The notes: generated by a model not told the origin, from the sequence alone. A DNA stretch of 64,000 bases from Noviherbaspirillum suwonense (GCF_900182955.1 NZ_FXUL01000005.1:224202-288201); one strand, 5' to 3'; positions 1 through 8,799 are shown, counted from the stretch's first letter. Program-made: numbers and translations.

Positions 1-360
1 CGCGTTGGCGCGGGCAACGTAGTAGTTGCCGCCATCCTTCCACCGCCAGACCAAACCAGCGGCCTGGTCCTCCTTGCCGGAGAGAGCCTTGAATTTCACC
101 TCTAGGGTGCCGTCTCCAATCAAGTTTTTCTCGACGACACACCATGAAAATGCTGCTTGGCCGGACTGCTTGAGAACATTTGGGGTGCTGGGTGCTGACT
201 TGTCCTGCTCGACCGTCCAGTGTGGCACTCCCTTCCCAGTGCTGCCGCAATGCCAGCCTCGGGGCGGCTCCCCGACGATATCCGAATCAAAATTGATGGT
301 TTCCCCGTATGCGGTACAGGCGAGCGGCAACAGGAGTGCTCCGATGAGATATGGCTTCAT
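1..360 (-). CDS. Secreted LamG/DUF1080-like protein, partial (cut by window edge)
   Basis: The gene is open to the left window edge, so only the first 120 residues are visible. It starts with a signal peptide (MKPYLIGALLLPLACTAYGE). Past it, the Trp-rich stretch around residues 100-118, with a 'GLVWRWKDGGNYYVARANA' segment, resembles concanavalin A-like/DUF1080 sugar-binding folds in which an aromatic-rich sheet is followed by N-Y-Y. A good ribosome binding site (AAGGAAC) precedes the ATG. It is the last visible gene of the leftward chromate operon, 77 nt after the DUF1259 gene. Its role is unknown. The family call is tentative; that the frame is coding is clear from the signal peptide and codon use. 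Confidence 0.6.
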   Translation of the reverse strand, partial: MKPYLIGALLLPLACTAYGETINFDSDIVGEPPRGWHCGSTGKGVPHWTVEQDKSAPSTPNVLKQSGQAAFSWCVVEKNLIGDGTLEVKFKALSGKEDQAAGLVWRWKDGGNYYVARANA

Positions 361-437
361 GACTTGTTCCTTTGAGTTGGCAGGCAGCTGCTTGTTGCCG
401 CTGTCTGCCTTGAATCCCATCATGTTCCGGTACGTAT

Positions 438-1358
438 TCAGCGAACGGCAGCCTGGTCATCCAAAGCTTTCTTCACCACCTTGGCAAGCTCCTGCGCGCG
501 GCCTTTTCCCCAGTAGTGCAGAAAAATGTAACGCGGCTGCTCCTGCGTCATGTGCTGGTGAATGGCCACAATATTGATGCCCCCTGAGCGCAAGGCTTTC
601 AACACAGGCTGCAATTCTTTCTCCTGGGCGGCAAAATCCCCGGCAACGACTGCCTGTTCGTCTGTCCCGGCAAAAGCGACCCAGGTATTCACGCCCATGT
701 CCTTACCGACCTTGACGTCATGCATTTTCGCTTCCCGCCCTATCGTGACCTTAAACATGCCGCTCTCAGTCTCGCCTTTGGTGCCCAGAATGCCTTCTAG
801 CGGCGCGGAGGTGATTTTGCTTTCCTGGGCAATCGCTCCGGGGAATTGCGATACCGGCGTCGGTTGCGCCTTGCGCACTTCCGCTATTTTGTCCTGTACT
901 TGTTTGACACCCTTTGCCAAGTTGTCTAGGCTTCCCATCCCGCCGATATGCATGAAATATACCTTTGGCTGGTCAAAGAAAAAATGATTGTGCAGGGCGG
1001 TGACTTCCAGGCCGGCATCGAATGCCGCGCTCATGGCGGGATTGACTTCATCCTCGAACACCACCATGTCACCCATTACCATGGCCATCTTCGGTTCGTA
1101 TTCTGCAGTGAAGCTGGCCCATGAGGTCAGGCCCATGAAGGGAGCCATGGGCAACTTATCAACTGTTACCTTGATGTCCGTGCGTGGCCTGGACACCTTA
1201 AATACGCTTTCCTCTTTGTTGAGCTTGCCTTTCATGCCCGTTGCCTGCTCAATCCGAGTTGTCGCGTCTTCGCTTAGCGTATTGGCATAAGTCGTCGCGC
1301 AACCTGCCAATAATGCGCTTGCCAGGACAAACCGATGAAGAATTGTAGAGTCATGCAT
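438..1358 (-). CDS. DUF1259 (LppY/LpqO-type) lipoprotein
   Basis: 306 residues. The signal peptide ends in a lipobox (LLAG-C at residues 17-20), so the protein is probably membrane anchored outside the cytoplasm. Two homologous halves follow (about residues 30-160 and 175-300). Each carries the pattern 'TSWASFTAE...MVMGDMVVFEDEVNPAM...ALHNHFFFDQPKVYFMHIGG' or its second-half counterpart '...AIHQHMTQEQPRYIFLHYWGKG', which marks DUF1259. The paired HNH/HQH motifs suggest metal binding, but no reaction is established for the family. GGAGG lies 6 nt before the ATG. Members often occur beside chromate or heavy-metal resistance genes, as here. Confidence 0.8.
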   Translation of the reverse strand: MHDSTILHRFVLASALLAGCATTYANTLSEDATTRIEQATGMKGKLNKEESVFKVSRPRTDIKVTVDKLPMAPFMGLTSWASFTAEYEPKMAMVMGDMVVFEDEVNPAMSAAFDAGLEVTALHNHFFFDQPKVYFMHIGGMGSLDNLAKGVKQVQDKIAEVRKAQPTPVSQFPGAIAQESKITSAPLEGILGTKGETESGMFKVTIGREAKMHDVKVGKDMGVNTWVAFAGTDEQAVVAGDFAAQEKELQPVLKALRSGGINIVAIHQHMTQEQPRYIFLHYWGKGRAQELAKVVKKALDDQAAVR

Positions 1359-1489
1359 GATGCACCTCCATTTAAGGAAAAAAATGAATGGAACAGCAGA
1401 ACCGGTCGATGTCCTTACGGTTCTGCCTATGACCTCATCAGTGGATAAATGATGAGACCACGTATGGCAGTTGCGACGATGATGACTGG

Positions 1490-1640
1490 CTAGTGCAGCT
1501 TCTTGAAGCGAAAGAGCAATACAATCGTCATGACCGCACCAGGGCAGTTGGCAGGTCCACGATCAAGCGCTTCACAATGACGATCACCGCGCCAGTCAGG
1601 GCACCAATTGCCGGCTTGCTGTCCAGGCGTGAATGTCGAA
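1490..1640 (-). pseudogene. Remnant of a second ChrA-type chromate transporter (C-terminal end)
   Basis: Between the SOD-rhodanese gene and the DUF1259 gene three short frames join into one recognisable tail. 'NFDIHAWTAS' is followed after a shift by 'IGALTGAVIVIVKRLIVDLP', and after a second shift by 'VMTIVLLFRFKKLH' and a stop. The pattern of a glycine-rich helix, 'K-R-x-I-V-D-L-P-T-A-L' and a final 'RFKKL' matches the C-terminal helices of CHR-family transporters (from memory of the family). At least two frameshifts make it non-functional. It suggests that an older chrA copy was deleted here and that the intact chrA was acquired or retained separately. Confidence 0.45.
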
Positions 1641-1656
1641 GTTCGCAGCACTCCCT

Positions 1657-2571
1657 TTAAGCCGCGGGTTCCTTGGCATCAGTAGGCCGACCGGCCTGCT
1701 GCCAGGCGTCCATGCCGCCTTCGAGGAAGCGTGCATCCACGCCGCGCGCGCGCAGCGCCAGCGCAGTGGAACGGCCCACTTCGTGACCATAGATGCAATA
1801 CACGACCACCGGCCGGTCGCGAGGCACGGCGTCGCACCAGTCGGCCACGCGGTCCGGATCGCGCCACTGGGCGCCGGGTAAAACGGCAGTAGCCTTTTCA
1901 TATACGCGATTGCGGCGTACGTCCAACACCAGCGGCTCGCCATTCACGGTCTCCGGCTGAGCTGCAAGGTGACCACTGGCCGCCTCGGCCGCGCGCTGGA
2001 AACGGTCGTACACCTTGTTCCAGTCGATTACTTTCATGAAGGCTTGCACATAAGCGCCGGCATTGGCACCAAAGTCCATGTGGTAGGCATGCTCGTACAT
2101 GTCCAGCGCCAGAATCGGAATGCCGCCCGCCACGGCATGGGTGTGGTCGGCTGCCCACTGGTTGACCAGCGTGCCTTCGCGCGGCTGGAAAGTTAGCAGC
2201 ACCCAGCCCGAGCCGCCGCCCAGCGCCTTACCCATAGCCACGAATTCATCCTGCCAGCGTTCAAAGGAGCCAAAGTTGGCGGCCAAGCCCAGCTTCATGG
2301 CAATGGGCACTTCACCATTGCCATGAAGGCAGTCGAAGTACAACTCGTGCAGCAGCATCGAGTTGGTTGCAATCAGTTCTTCGCGCTTCAATCCATTAAG
2401 GTGGAAGTTGCGCACACTGGCCATCGGCAGTTCGGCCAGTGCAGCGCGGATGGCGTTGAGCCGCTTGACGGCACCGCCATAGTTGTTGGCATGGTGGCTC
2501 GTCAGCAGTTTTTCCGAGAACCCGGCGACCGTCGTAGCATCAAAAGGCAAATCTTGTAGCAAAAGGTCCAT
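1657..2571 (-). CDS. Fe/Mn superoxide dismutase fused to a rhodanese domain (ChrC-ChrE-like)
   Basis: 304 residues, no signal peptide, so cytoplasmic. Residues 1-195 are an Fe/Mn-SOD fold with all four metal ligands by alignment to E. coli FeSOD: His26, His75, Asp157 and His161 (in 'LDMYEHAYHMDF'). The active-site Tyr34 and His30 of canonical enzymes are replaced (Ala34, Asn30), and the second-sphere Gln appears to be His143 in 'ADHTH'. Residues ~205-300 are a rhodanese domain with a Cys259 loop (CIYGHEVG). In the pMOL28 chromate operon of Cupriavidus metallidurans, an SOD (ChrC) and a rhodanese-like protein (ChrE) are separate genes; here they are one chain. It probably handles superoxide and thiol damage arising from chromate reduction. 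Confidence 0.85.
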   Translation of the reverse strand: MDLLLQDLPFDATTVAGFSEKLLTSHHANNYGGAVKRLNAIRAALAELPMASVRNFHLNGLKREELIATNSMLLHELYFDCLHGNGEVPIAMKLGLAANFGSFERWQDEFVAMGKALGGGSGWVLLTFQPREGTLVNQWAADHTHAVAGGIPILALDMYEHAYHMDFGANAGAYVQAFMKVIDWNKVYDRFQRAAEAASGHLAAQPETVNGEPLVLDVRRNRVYEKATAVLPGAQWRDPDRVADWCDAVPRDRPVVVYCIYGHEVGRSTALALRARGVDARFLEGGMDAWQQAGRPTDAKEPAA

Positions 2572-2686
2572 CTTAAAGGTCTCCCTAAATTCAGTTCAAT
2601 TCAGTTCGGGTTCCGGAGAAGCCATGTAAGGCTTTGACGTCGATTAGCAAAGGCAATAATTCATACGGCATCTCAGTTTTCCTAAC

Positions 2687-4054
2687 TCAAACGTTGACAA
2701 CAGTTTTTAAAAGCAGCCCAATCACAGCACTGACGGCAATGACTTGCATGACATTGCGCTTGTATCGCACCAGGGCCACGGCAGCGGCCAATACAAGCAG
2801 AGCAGCTACCCAATCAAACGGGCCGGAGAATCCACTAGGCCACAGTACGTGATAAGCGAAGAACACGGCCAAATTCAGGATCACCCCGACCACTGCTGCC
2901 GTAATGGCCGTCAGCGGCGCAGTGAATTTAATATTGCCATGGGTGGTCTCGACAAAGGGGCCGCCGGCTAAAATGAAGATAAACGAAGGCAGGAAGGTAA
3001 ACCAAGTCACCAGCACGGCGGCAAAAGCACCAGCTGCAAACAGCATATCAGGGCCAAATACCGCTTTAACGTACGCGCCCACGAAGCCAACAAAGGCCAC
3101 CACCATAATCAGCGGACCAGGATTAGATTCGCCCAGTGCTAGGCCGTCGATCATCTGTGTCGGTGTGAGCCAGCCATAATTGCCAATCGCCCCCTGGTAA
3201 ATGTAGGGCAGAACGGCGTACGCGCCTCCAAAGGTCAGGAGTGCCGCCTTGGTGAAAAACCAACTCATCTGCGTAAACGTATGATCCCAGCCGTAAATCA
3301 TGTTTAACAACACCATTGGGACCGCCCAAAGTATTGCACCGATGATTAATACGCGTGCCAAACCTGACCAGTGGAACAATGCATGTGCCGGAGTGGGCAT
3401 GTCATCGTCAATAACCGCCGGACCGTACGACTGCTTGGCACTTCCATGGCCGCCTCCTAATGCGAACTTGTCGGGTGCCATGCGTCCGCCGATATAGCCG
3501 ATCACTATTGCTGCTACAACAATGGCTGGAAACGGCATATTGAACGCGAAGACTGCTACAAATGCCGTTGCTGCAATTGCCCACAACACATTATTTTTCA
3601 AGGCGCGCGAACCAATGCGATGCACCGCGTGCACCACAACAGCGGTTACTGCAGGTTTGATGCCATAAAACAGTCCTGCCACCAAAGGAACGTCCCCATA
3701 AGCGATATAAAGCCACGACAACCCAATCAGGAAACATAGACCTGGCAAGACAAACAGGGTGCCAGCAACGATACCGCCCCAGGTGCGGTGCATGAGCCAC
3801 CCCATGTAAGTAGCGAGCTGCTGCGCCTCCGGGCCAGGGAGCAACATGCAATAGTTCAGGGCATGCAAAAATCGGCCCTCGCTAATCCAGTGTCTTTGCT
3901 CAACCAGTTCTCGATGCATGAGCGCGATTTGTGCAGCCGGTCCGCCAAAACCCGTGCAACCAAGTTTTAGCCATAATCTGAATGCTTCCCAGAAGCCGAC
4001 ATCGGCTGGCCTGGTCAGTGGCACATTGTCGGCCACGCCCTTGGTATTACTCAT
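2687..4054 (-). CDS. chrA: Chromate transporter ChrA (CHR family)
   Basis: 455 residues, hydrophobic throughout. It has the bidomain architecture of long CHR transporters. The first half carries the family signature 'LKLGCTGFGGPAAQIALMHRELVEQRHWIS...LLPGPEAQQLATYMGWL'. The second half carries its counterpart 'FFTKAALLTFGGAYAVLPYI...LALGESNPGPLIMVVAFVGF'. ChrA exports chromate from the cytoplasm, driven by the proton gradient. Its ATG overlaps the chrB stop by 4 nt, so translation is probably coupled to chrB. The intact length and conserved GFGGP and PGP motifs suggest function. Confidence 0.95.
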   Translation of the reverse strand: MSNTKGVADNVPLTRPADVGFWEAFRLWLKLGCTGFGGPAAQIALMHRELVEQRHWISEGRFLHALNYCMLLPGPEAQQLATYMGWLMHRTWGGIVAGTLFVLPGLCFLIGLSWLYIAYGDVPLVAGLFYGIKPAVTAVVVHAVHRIGSRALKNNVLWAIAATAFVAVFAFNMPFPAIVVAAIVIGYIGGRMAPDKFALGGGHGSAKQSYGPAVIDDDMPTPAHALFHWSGLARVLIIGAILWAVPMVLLNMIYGWDHTFTQMSWFFTKAALLTFGGAYAVLPYIYQGAIGNYGWLTPTQMIDGLALGESNPGPLIMVVAFVGFVGAYVKAVFGPDMLFAAGAFAAVLVTWFTFLPSFIFILAGGPFVETTHGNIKFTAPLTAITAAVVGVILNLAVFFAYHVLWPSGFSGPFDWVAALLVLAAAVALVRYKRNVMQVIAVSAVIGLLLKTVVNV

Positions 4055-4989
4055 TTAGTTTGCACCTTTTCAAAAGAAACCAGTAAGCCATCGAACACGC
4101 TGCTGGCCATGGCTAAAAGTTGATCGTCGTCTGTAATTGTTTCTCGCAGCCCGGCCAATACGGTTTCAATCCCGACCGATTCAACAGGCTGCACACCGCC
4201 GACATCGAGGTAATGCACGAGTGCGCCGATGCGCTGCAAGCCAGGACGATCCAAACCAAAGCTGGTGACTAAGACTTCAAACGTCACTTTGGCGCCGACA
4301 TGGCTGAAGGTAGCTCCATCAAAATCAAAGCCCAATGCATCGCTGGGACAGTCGGAGGGATGGGCGAGCCAGAGAATAGTTGCAGCCTGGTCAATAAACC
4401 GGCGAATTAGCCAGGCGCTAGCTAACCGATCTACCCAAGGTCGGTGGCGGGTCGCCCATGTTTGACCTTGATACTCAGCAATCTTTAAGCACTGAATTTG
4501 CCCTATGCCGGGTTGCGGTTCATTGGGTGACAATACGCGATTGACCGCGACTTCCAATTCCTGAAGGGCAGCATCGGCCTGTTTTTGCGCTTCGCCGGGG
4601 AAGAAATCGACTTCGGAAATGGTAGCAAAGGTCTTGCGTAGCTTGCGGATGTGTTTCGCGACACTCAAAGCCATATCAGCAGTGAGCTCACTGCGCACTG
4701 TTTGAATGTCTACAAGCAAATTAGCATAGTCGTCACCGCGGTCGAATTGTTCTTGAAAATAAAGATCAGATGGCTCTTCAGCTCGTAGCACATAAGCACT
4801 ACCGCTATTTGCAACCACATCCGCAGCGACCGCATCAAAAGTAGAGCGGCAGTTGTGCTGATCAGGCAAAAGATAAACGCCATCCCGCAAGACGGCTGCG
4901 CCTGATGCTTTCAGAGAGCGCCAGGCACGCATGCGGGCCGTTGCGTTTTCAGTTGGCAAGCTAATAATAAGGATAAGCCACATATTCAT
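4051..4989 (-). CDS. chrB: Chromate resistance regulator ChrB
   Basis: 312 residues. The N-terminal ~150 residues match the ChrB N-domain ('WLILIISLPTENATARMRAWRSLKASGAAVLRDGVYLLP'), a winged-helix-like region. The C-terminal half matches the ChrB C-domain ('TWATRHRPWVDRLASAWLIRRFID...FDGATFSHVGAKVTFE...LGALVHYLDVGG'-type sequence). ChrB senses chromate and controls chrBAC-type operons in Cupriavidus and Ochrobactrum. It is the first gene of the leftward operon, and a near-palindrome lies about 20 nt upstream of its start. Two in-frame ATGs are possible at the 5' end (residues 1 and 3). Confidence 0.93.
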   Translation of the reverse strand: MNMWLILIISLPTENATARMRAWRSLKASGAAVLRDGVYLLPDQHNCRSTFDAVAADVVANSGSAYVLRAEEPSDLYFQEQFDRGDDYANLLVDIQTVRSELTADMALSVAKHIRKLRKTFATISEVDFFPGEAQKQADAALQELEVAVNRVLSPNEPQPGIGQIQCLKIAEYQGQTWATRHRPWVDRLASAWLIRRFIDQAATILWLAHPSDCPSDALGFDFDGATFSHVGAKVTFEVLVTSFGLDRPGLQRIGALVHYLDVGGVQPVESVGIETVLAGLRETITDDDQLLAMASSVFDGLLVSFEKVQTK

Positions 4990-5008
4990 GTAGCGAACTC
5001 TACTTAAC

Positions 5009-5024
5009 TGTATCGATCAATACA
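5009..5024 (-). promoter_or_regulatory. Candidate ChrB operator
   Basis: TGTATCGATCAATACA is a 16-bp near-palindrome (one mismatched pair), 20-35 nt upstream of the chrB start. A TTGTAT hexamer overlaps it and lies 17 nt from TAGAGT, which could be the -35 and -10 of a promoter that starts almost at the chrB ATG. A repressor bound here would block transcription of the whole operon. The ChrB assignment comes from position only. Confidence 0.4.
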
Positions 5025-5063
5025 AGATAATTTTGAATTTTTAAAGAGGTGAATTAGGGTTTC

Positions 5064-5267
5064 TTAAAATCTTTGCAATGAAAATAACACCATAAGTTCT
5101 ATGTGAGCTGGTACCGCATTTTCAAGATGAAGCGCGGCGCGTGCGCCTCGGCTACCGTTCTCTGAAAGCTTCTCCAGCCATATTCGTTTGGATGACACCA
5201 CGGCAAGTTCAGACATTGCAAACACGCCGTTCAGAAAAATCAAACCCAAGATAATCAATATATCCAC
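5064..5267 (-). pseudogene. Truncated CNNM/DUF21 (HlyC/CorC family) membrane protein, N-terminal fragment
   Basis: The first ~48 residues ('MDILIILGLIFLNGVFAMSELAVV...SENGSRGARAALHLEN') match the start of HlyC/CorC-type CNNM transporters (putative magnesium/cobalt efflux), which usually run to ~430 residues. After 'ALHLEN' the sequence leaves the family and soon stops. No downstream homologous part is seen, so this is a deletion remnant rather than a small gene. It lies between the divergent chr and RND operons. Confidence 0.6.
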
Positions 5268-5389
5268 TGCGAAAGAACCCCTTGGTTTCCCACTGACTCT
5301 CGTATTTGAAGAAAAAAGACTTTGTACTCGGTACGCTTTTGCGCCGTTGTAGGCGGAGCGGCCCCCAAAGTAGGTTAAAGACCGGCTGT

Positions 5390-5395
5390 TATAAT
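5390..5395 (+). promoter_or_regulatory. Candidate -10 element for the RND efflux operon
   Basis: A perfect TATAAT lies 30 nt upstream of the CzcI-like start codon. No good -35 is present at 16-18 nt, as expected for an activated promoter or one with a non-standard spacer. Confidence 0.35.
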
Positions 5396-5424
5396 CTCAG
5401 CCCTCATTCTCAGATTGGTGTCTC

Positions 5425-5778
5425 GTGCGTCGCCTACTGTGCATTTTCTTGCTGATGCTTCTCCCCTTACATAGCTTTGCTATGCAAGGCGGGGGGCTGT
5501 TCGCAGGAAAGATGTTCGACATCGCGCACGAGGTTGAGCACTTGGAAGCCACAAGCCATCATCACGACGATGACGGTTCGGTCCACTATGACGACTCTGG
5601 CGAATCCGCAGCCCATTTCGCGGACCATTCAGCTTCCCAGCAGTCAGCTTCCTTGCCGTCCGGGGCAATGCCGTCCCTGATGATAGAACCGTACACAATC
5701 AAGCTCCATGAGCCTGCGTATTACTTTCCCGACCCCTTCCTCGAAGACCCTCAGCGTCCTCCCTCATCCCTCGGTTAA
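5425..5778 (+). CDS. CzcI-like small exported protein, His-rich
   Basis: 117 residues, starting with GTG. A clear signal peptide (MRRLLCIFLLMLLPLHSFA) is followed by a His/Asp-rich stretch ('HEVEHLEATSHHHDDDGSVHYDD', residues ~36-58) and further His to residue 70, suited to periplasmic binding of divalent metal. It is the first gene before a CzcC-CzcB-CzcA-like set, the position of czcI in the czc operon, and it has CzcI-like length and signal sequence. Overall similarity to CzcI is weak, so the name marks context. A role in metal sensing or buffering is inferred. Confidence 0.6.
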   Translation: MRRLLCIFLLMLLPLHSFAMQGGGLFAGKMFDIAHEVEHLEATSHHHDDDGSVHYDDSGESAAHFADHSASQQSASLPSGAMPSLMIEPYTIKLHEPAYYFPDPFLEDPQRPPSSLG

Positions 5779-5899
5779 TCTGCCGAGGGTGTTATTGCAC
5801 TTTTGATAACCCTTAAGTCTGTCTGCGCGGCGCTTTGCCGTTTGTGCTGCCACTGCCCTCGGCCACTCTGTTTTTCATTGAAAACCGAATGGAGAAGGC

Positions 5900-7114
5900 A
5901 TGCGTGCTTGTTATCTGATTTCCCGTATTTGTATTTTGTCTGCCATGGTGCTCGCGTCGCCATTGGCGCTATCCCAAGCCGGGTTGCCCGGGTTGAAAGC
6001 AGCCGTGGACGCGGCCTGGCAACGCTCTCCCCAAGGGCGCACATTGGAAGCGCGGCGCGACGAGACACTCGCTGGCCGGGAGGCGGCGCAGTCTTGGATA
6101 GCCGGTTCGCCCTCAGTGGGGCTATCTCAGCGTAGCGACCGTTGGACTGACCGGAACGGCATGCGGGAAACCGATCTCTCCTTGTCTGCGCCGGTCTGGC
6201 TGCCGGGGCAGAAGTCGGCTCGCCAGGCGTTGGCACAGACGAGCGCTGACGACTTGGAAGCCCAGATTGCCAGTGCGCGACTAGCCATCGCAGGCGAAGT
6301 CCGGGAACGTCTTTGGGCCGTCGCAGCTGCCCGTGAAGCATTGACTGAAGTACAAGACCACCTGCACCACCTTGAAGGCTTGGCCGAGGAAGTGAGTAGC
6401 CGAGTCAAGGCTGGCGATTTGGCACGAACTGACGAGTTGCTTTCCCGACAGGAGGTTCTGGCTGCTCAAGGTTCCGTGACTGCGGCACAGGCGAAGCTGC
6501 AAGAAGCCCAAGCCCGCTACACGGCACTTACTGGGCAACAGGAGATTGCGAAGCCTGAACTGGAACCGGTCGTCACACAGAATGGCCTGCATCCACGTCT
6601 GCTGGCTGCCCGCAGCTCTCTGGACCGTGCGCAGGCGGCCCATAAAGTTGTCACGGCAACCCGTAGCGACCCGCCAACGGTCGGCGTTTCCATGCGCCGC
6701 GAACAGGACAGTTTCGCTGGTGGTAATAGCCGCAGTGTCGGTATCGCCGTCCAAATTCCCCTTGGGACCAATGCCAGGAACCGTCCACTGGAAACTGCGG
6801 CGCTAACTCAAATCCAGTCGGCCGCGGCGGAAGCGGCGCAGGCCGAAGCGGTCCTGCAGGGTGACGTCGAGCTGGCGCGCAAGCAGTTTGCAACGGCTGA
6901 GCAGGCGCTAGGTACGGCGACTACGCGTGCGGCCCTGATGCATGAGCACACGCAGCTTATTGAAAAGGCCTTTCGCTTAGGAGAACGCGGGCTGGCTGAA
7001 CTGCTGCGCTCGGAAGCCTTGTCGCATGAAGCAGATGTCGCCGTGCACCAACAGCAAATTGCAGTGGGCCTCGCACGGGCCCGCCTGAACCAAGCATTCG
7101 GAGTCCTTCCATGA
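5900..7114 (+). CDS. CzcC-like outer membrane efflux protein (TolC family)
   Basis: 404 residues with an N-terminal signal peptide (cleavage near 'ALS'). The rest is mainly long amphipathic helices with two repeats of the outer membrane efflux fold. Ala/Gln/Glu-rich coiled segments ('LEAQIASARLAIAGEVRERLWAVAAAREALTEVQDHL') are typical of TolC channel helices. It forms the outer membrane exit duct of the tripartite pump encoded by the next genes. GGAGAAGG precedes the ATG. Its stop overlaps the next start by 4 nt. Confidence 0.88.
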   Translation: MRACYLISRICILSAMVLASPLALSQAGLPGLKAAVDAAWQRSPQGRTLEARRDETLAGREAAQSWIAGSPSVGLSQRSDRWTDRNGMRETDLSLSAPVWLPGQKSARQALAQTSADDLEAQIASARLAIAGEVRERLWAVAAAREALTEVQDHLHHLEGLAEEVSSRVKAGDLARTDELLSRQEVLAAQGSVTAAQAKLQEAQARYTALTGQQEIAKPELEPVVTQNGLHPRLLAARSSLDRAQAAHKVVTATRSDPPTVGVSMRREQDSFAGGNSRSVGIAVQIPLGTNARNRPLETAALTQIQSAAAEAAQAEAVLQGDVELARKQFATAEQALGTATTRAALMHEHTQLIEKAFRLGERGLAELLRSEALSHEADVAVHQQQIAVGLARARLNQAFGVLP

Positions 7115-7665
7115 AAAATTTAGCAAAATTCCTCTCTATTTCTTTTCTCAGCATGTCCGCCGCTTTTGCCGCGCCAGGCGCGCACGGGCCGAACGGCGAA
7201 CACCTGGACGCTCCCGGTGGGCAGGCTCAAGGCACCTCCGGCCCACGCGTGGAAACGTTCACCGAGTCATTTGAGCTTGTTGGGAAGGTGCAAGGCGGCG
7301 AGTTCTCGATTTTGATTGACCGCTATGAAACCAATGAGCCAGTGCTTAACGCCACGTTGGAAGTAGAAGCCAATGGTTTGAAAGCACCTGCCAAATTTCA
7401 TGCCGACCTTGGCGACTATGCCGTCGACGATGCGAAGTTTCTTGAGGCACTCGCCGTGCCCGGCAAACACGCAGTGATCTTCACGCTCACTGCAGGTGGC
7501 GAAAGCGACCTACTGGAGGGCACCTTGGAAGTGAAGGCCGCCGATCGTGCGGACGATCATTCGCATTCCCTAACCCGCTGGGCCGTTGCAGGGGGGCTTG
7601 TTGCAGCTGCGCTCACAGCGTTGGTTGTCGCCCTGCTCCGCCGTAAATCCCAGACTCGGAAATGA
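7111..7665 (+). CDS. Exported protein of metal-efflux operon with C-terminal membrane helix
   Basis: 184 residues. A signal peptide ends at residue 20. The mature protein begins [15 protein letters not shown], the same motif that starts the mature adaptor encoded next. Residues ~45-145 look like a beta-sandwich domain ('VETFTESFELVGKVQGGEFSI' onward). A His-containing linker (DDHSHS) leads to one transmembrane helix (~157-177) and a short basic tail, so it is anchored in the inner membrane facing the periplasm. The gene overlaps both neighbours by 4 nt, which implies coupled expression with the pump. A role as metal-loading partner of the adaptor is inferred; no characterised family is recognised. 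Confidence 0.7.
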   Translation: MKNLAKFLSISFLSMSAAFAAPGAHGPNGEHLDAPGGQAQGTSGPRVETFTESFELVGKVQGGEFSILIDRYETNEPVLNATLEVEANGLKAPAKFHADLGDYAVDDAKFLEALAVPGKHAVIFTLTAGGESDLLEGTLEVKAADRADDHSHSLTRWAVAGGLVAAALTALVVALLRRKSQTRK

Positions 7666-8789
7666 CCATGTTAAACAAAATTTCTACCCTCATTGTTATG
7701 TTAGTCGCCGCCAGCGCCTTCTCGCCGGCCACCATAGCCGCCCCCGGCGCCCACGGCCCGAATGGCGAGCACCTGGACGCCCCTGCTGCAGGTGGCGGAA
7801 GCGGCCTCGCGCGGCTGCCTGATGGCAGCGTCAACGTGCCGAAACTCGCCCAGCGCCGCATGGCTATCCAGACCGTCATGGCGAAAGAGACTGAACACCC
7901 GTTGACAGTGGAACTGAACGGGCGCATTGGCATTGACCCGAACGCCGGTGGCCGGGTGCAAGCACCTTTTGCCGGTCGTATCGAGCCCGGCCCGAAGGGA
8001 CTGCCAGTCGCTGGCCAGCGGGTTGAGAAAGGGCAGGTCCTGGCGCATGTGCGTCCAGTCGCCAGCGCCATCGACCGTGGCAACCAGCAAGCAACGTTGG
8101 CCGATATCCGGGCCAACCGCCGCTTGGCCGAGCAGCGGGTCAAGCGGCTGGAGTCCTTGGAAGGCACCGTTCCACAAAAGGAAATCGAGGCGGCCCGCGC
8201 CGAACTGACCAGCCTGGGCGGCCGGGAACGCGCAGTATCGGGCAGCGTGGGCGGGAGTGAAGCGCTTGTTGCTCCCGCATCAGGTGTCATCGCCACGGCA
8301 AACATCCTGAATGGTCAAATTGTCGAGGCGCGTGATGTGTTGTTCGACATCGTTGACCCGAACCGCATGGTCGTGGAGGCAGTGACTACGGATGCAGCGC
8401 TTGCCGGCCGGATTGGCGACGCTACCCTTGCCGGCTACCCCGGTGTGCAATTGAGCTTCCTGGGTGGTGGCCGCGTTCTTCGTGAAGGTGCCTTGCCCCT
8501 GACGTTCCGGGCAAGCGCCAAGGACGTCGCTCTTGCGGTCGGGCAGCCAGTCACCGTAGTGGTCGGGCTGACGGACAAGGTCAAGGGAATAGCACTGCCG
8601 GCGGAGGCGCTGGTGCGCAACCAGGCCAACGAATCGGTCGTCTGGATCAAATCGGGCGCCGAGCGCTTCATTGCTCAACCGGTCGAGGTCAAGCCTCTCG
8701 ATGGCAAGACGATTGTGGTGGTCAAGGGTCTGGCTGCAGATAACCGCGTTGTCGTGTCCGGCAGCTCGCTCATCAACCAGATTCGATAG
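7662..8789 (+). CDS. CzcB-like RND efflux periplasmic adaptor (membrane fusion protein)
   Basis: 375 residues. A signal peptide is followed by the mature start [15 protein letters not shown] (residues ~27-41) and then a membrane fusion protein layout. The first barrel/lipoyl half is '[34 protein letters not shown]', followed by a short coiled-coil (~130-180). The second lipoyl half is '[32 protein letters not shown]', followed by a beta-barrel and a membrane-proximal domain. It bridges the RND pump and the outer membrane channel. The N-terminal His-bearing motif could pick up metal in the periplasm. Initiation could also be at the second ATG, 6 nt downstream. Confidence 0.9.
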   Translation: MTMLNKISTLIVMLVAASAFSPATIAAPGAHGPNGEHLDAPAAGGGSGLARLPDGSVNVPKLAQRRMAIQTVMAKETEHPLTVELNGRIGIDPNAGGRVQAPFAGRIEPGPKGLPVAGQRVEKGQVLAHVRPVASAIDRGNQQATLADIRANRRLAEQRVKRLESLEGTVPQKEIEAARAELTSLGGRERAVSGSVGGSEALVAPASGVIATANILNGQIVEARDVLFDIVDPNRMVVEAVTTDAALAGRIGDATLAGYPGVQLSFLGGGRVLREGALPLTFRASAKDVALAVGQPVTVVVGLTDKVKGIALPAEALVRNQANESVVWIKSGAERFIAQPVEVKPLDGKTIVVVKGLAADNRVVVSGSSLINQIR

Positions 8790-8799
8790 GAACGACCAC

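Noticed and set aside
8671..8799. A 43-codon N-terminal extension of the RND pump
   Set aside because: It overlaps the adaptor gene out of frame; the ATG at 8800 gives the family N-terminus.
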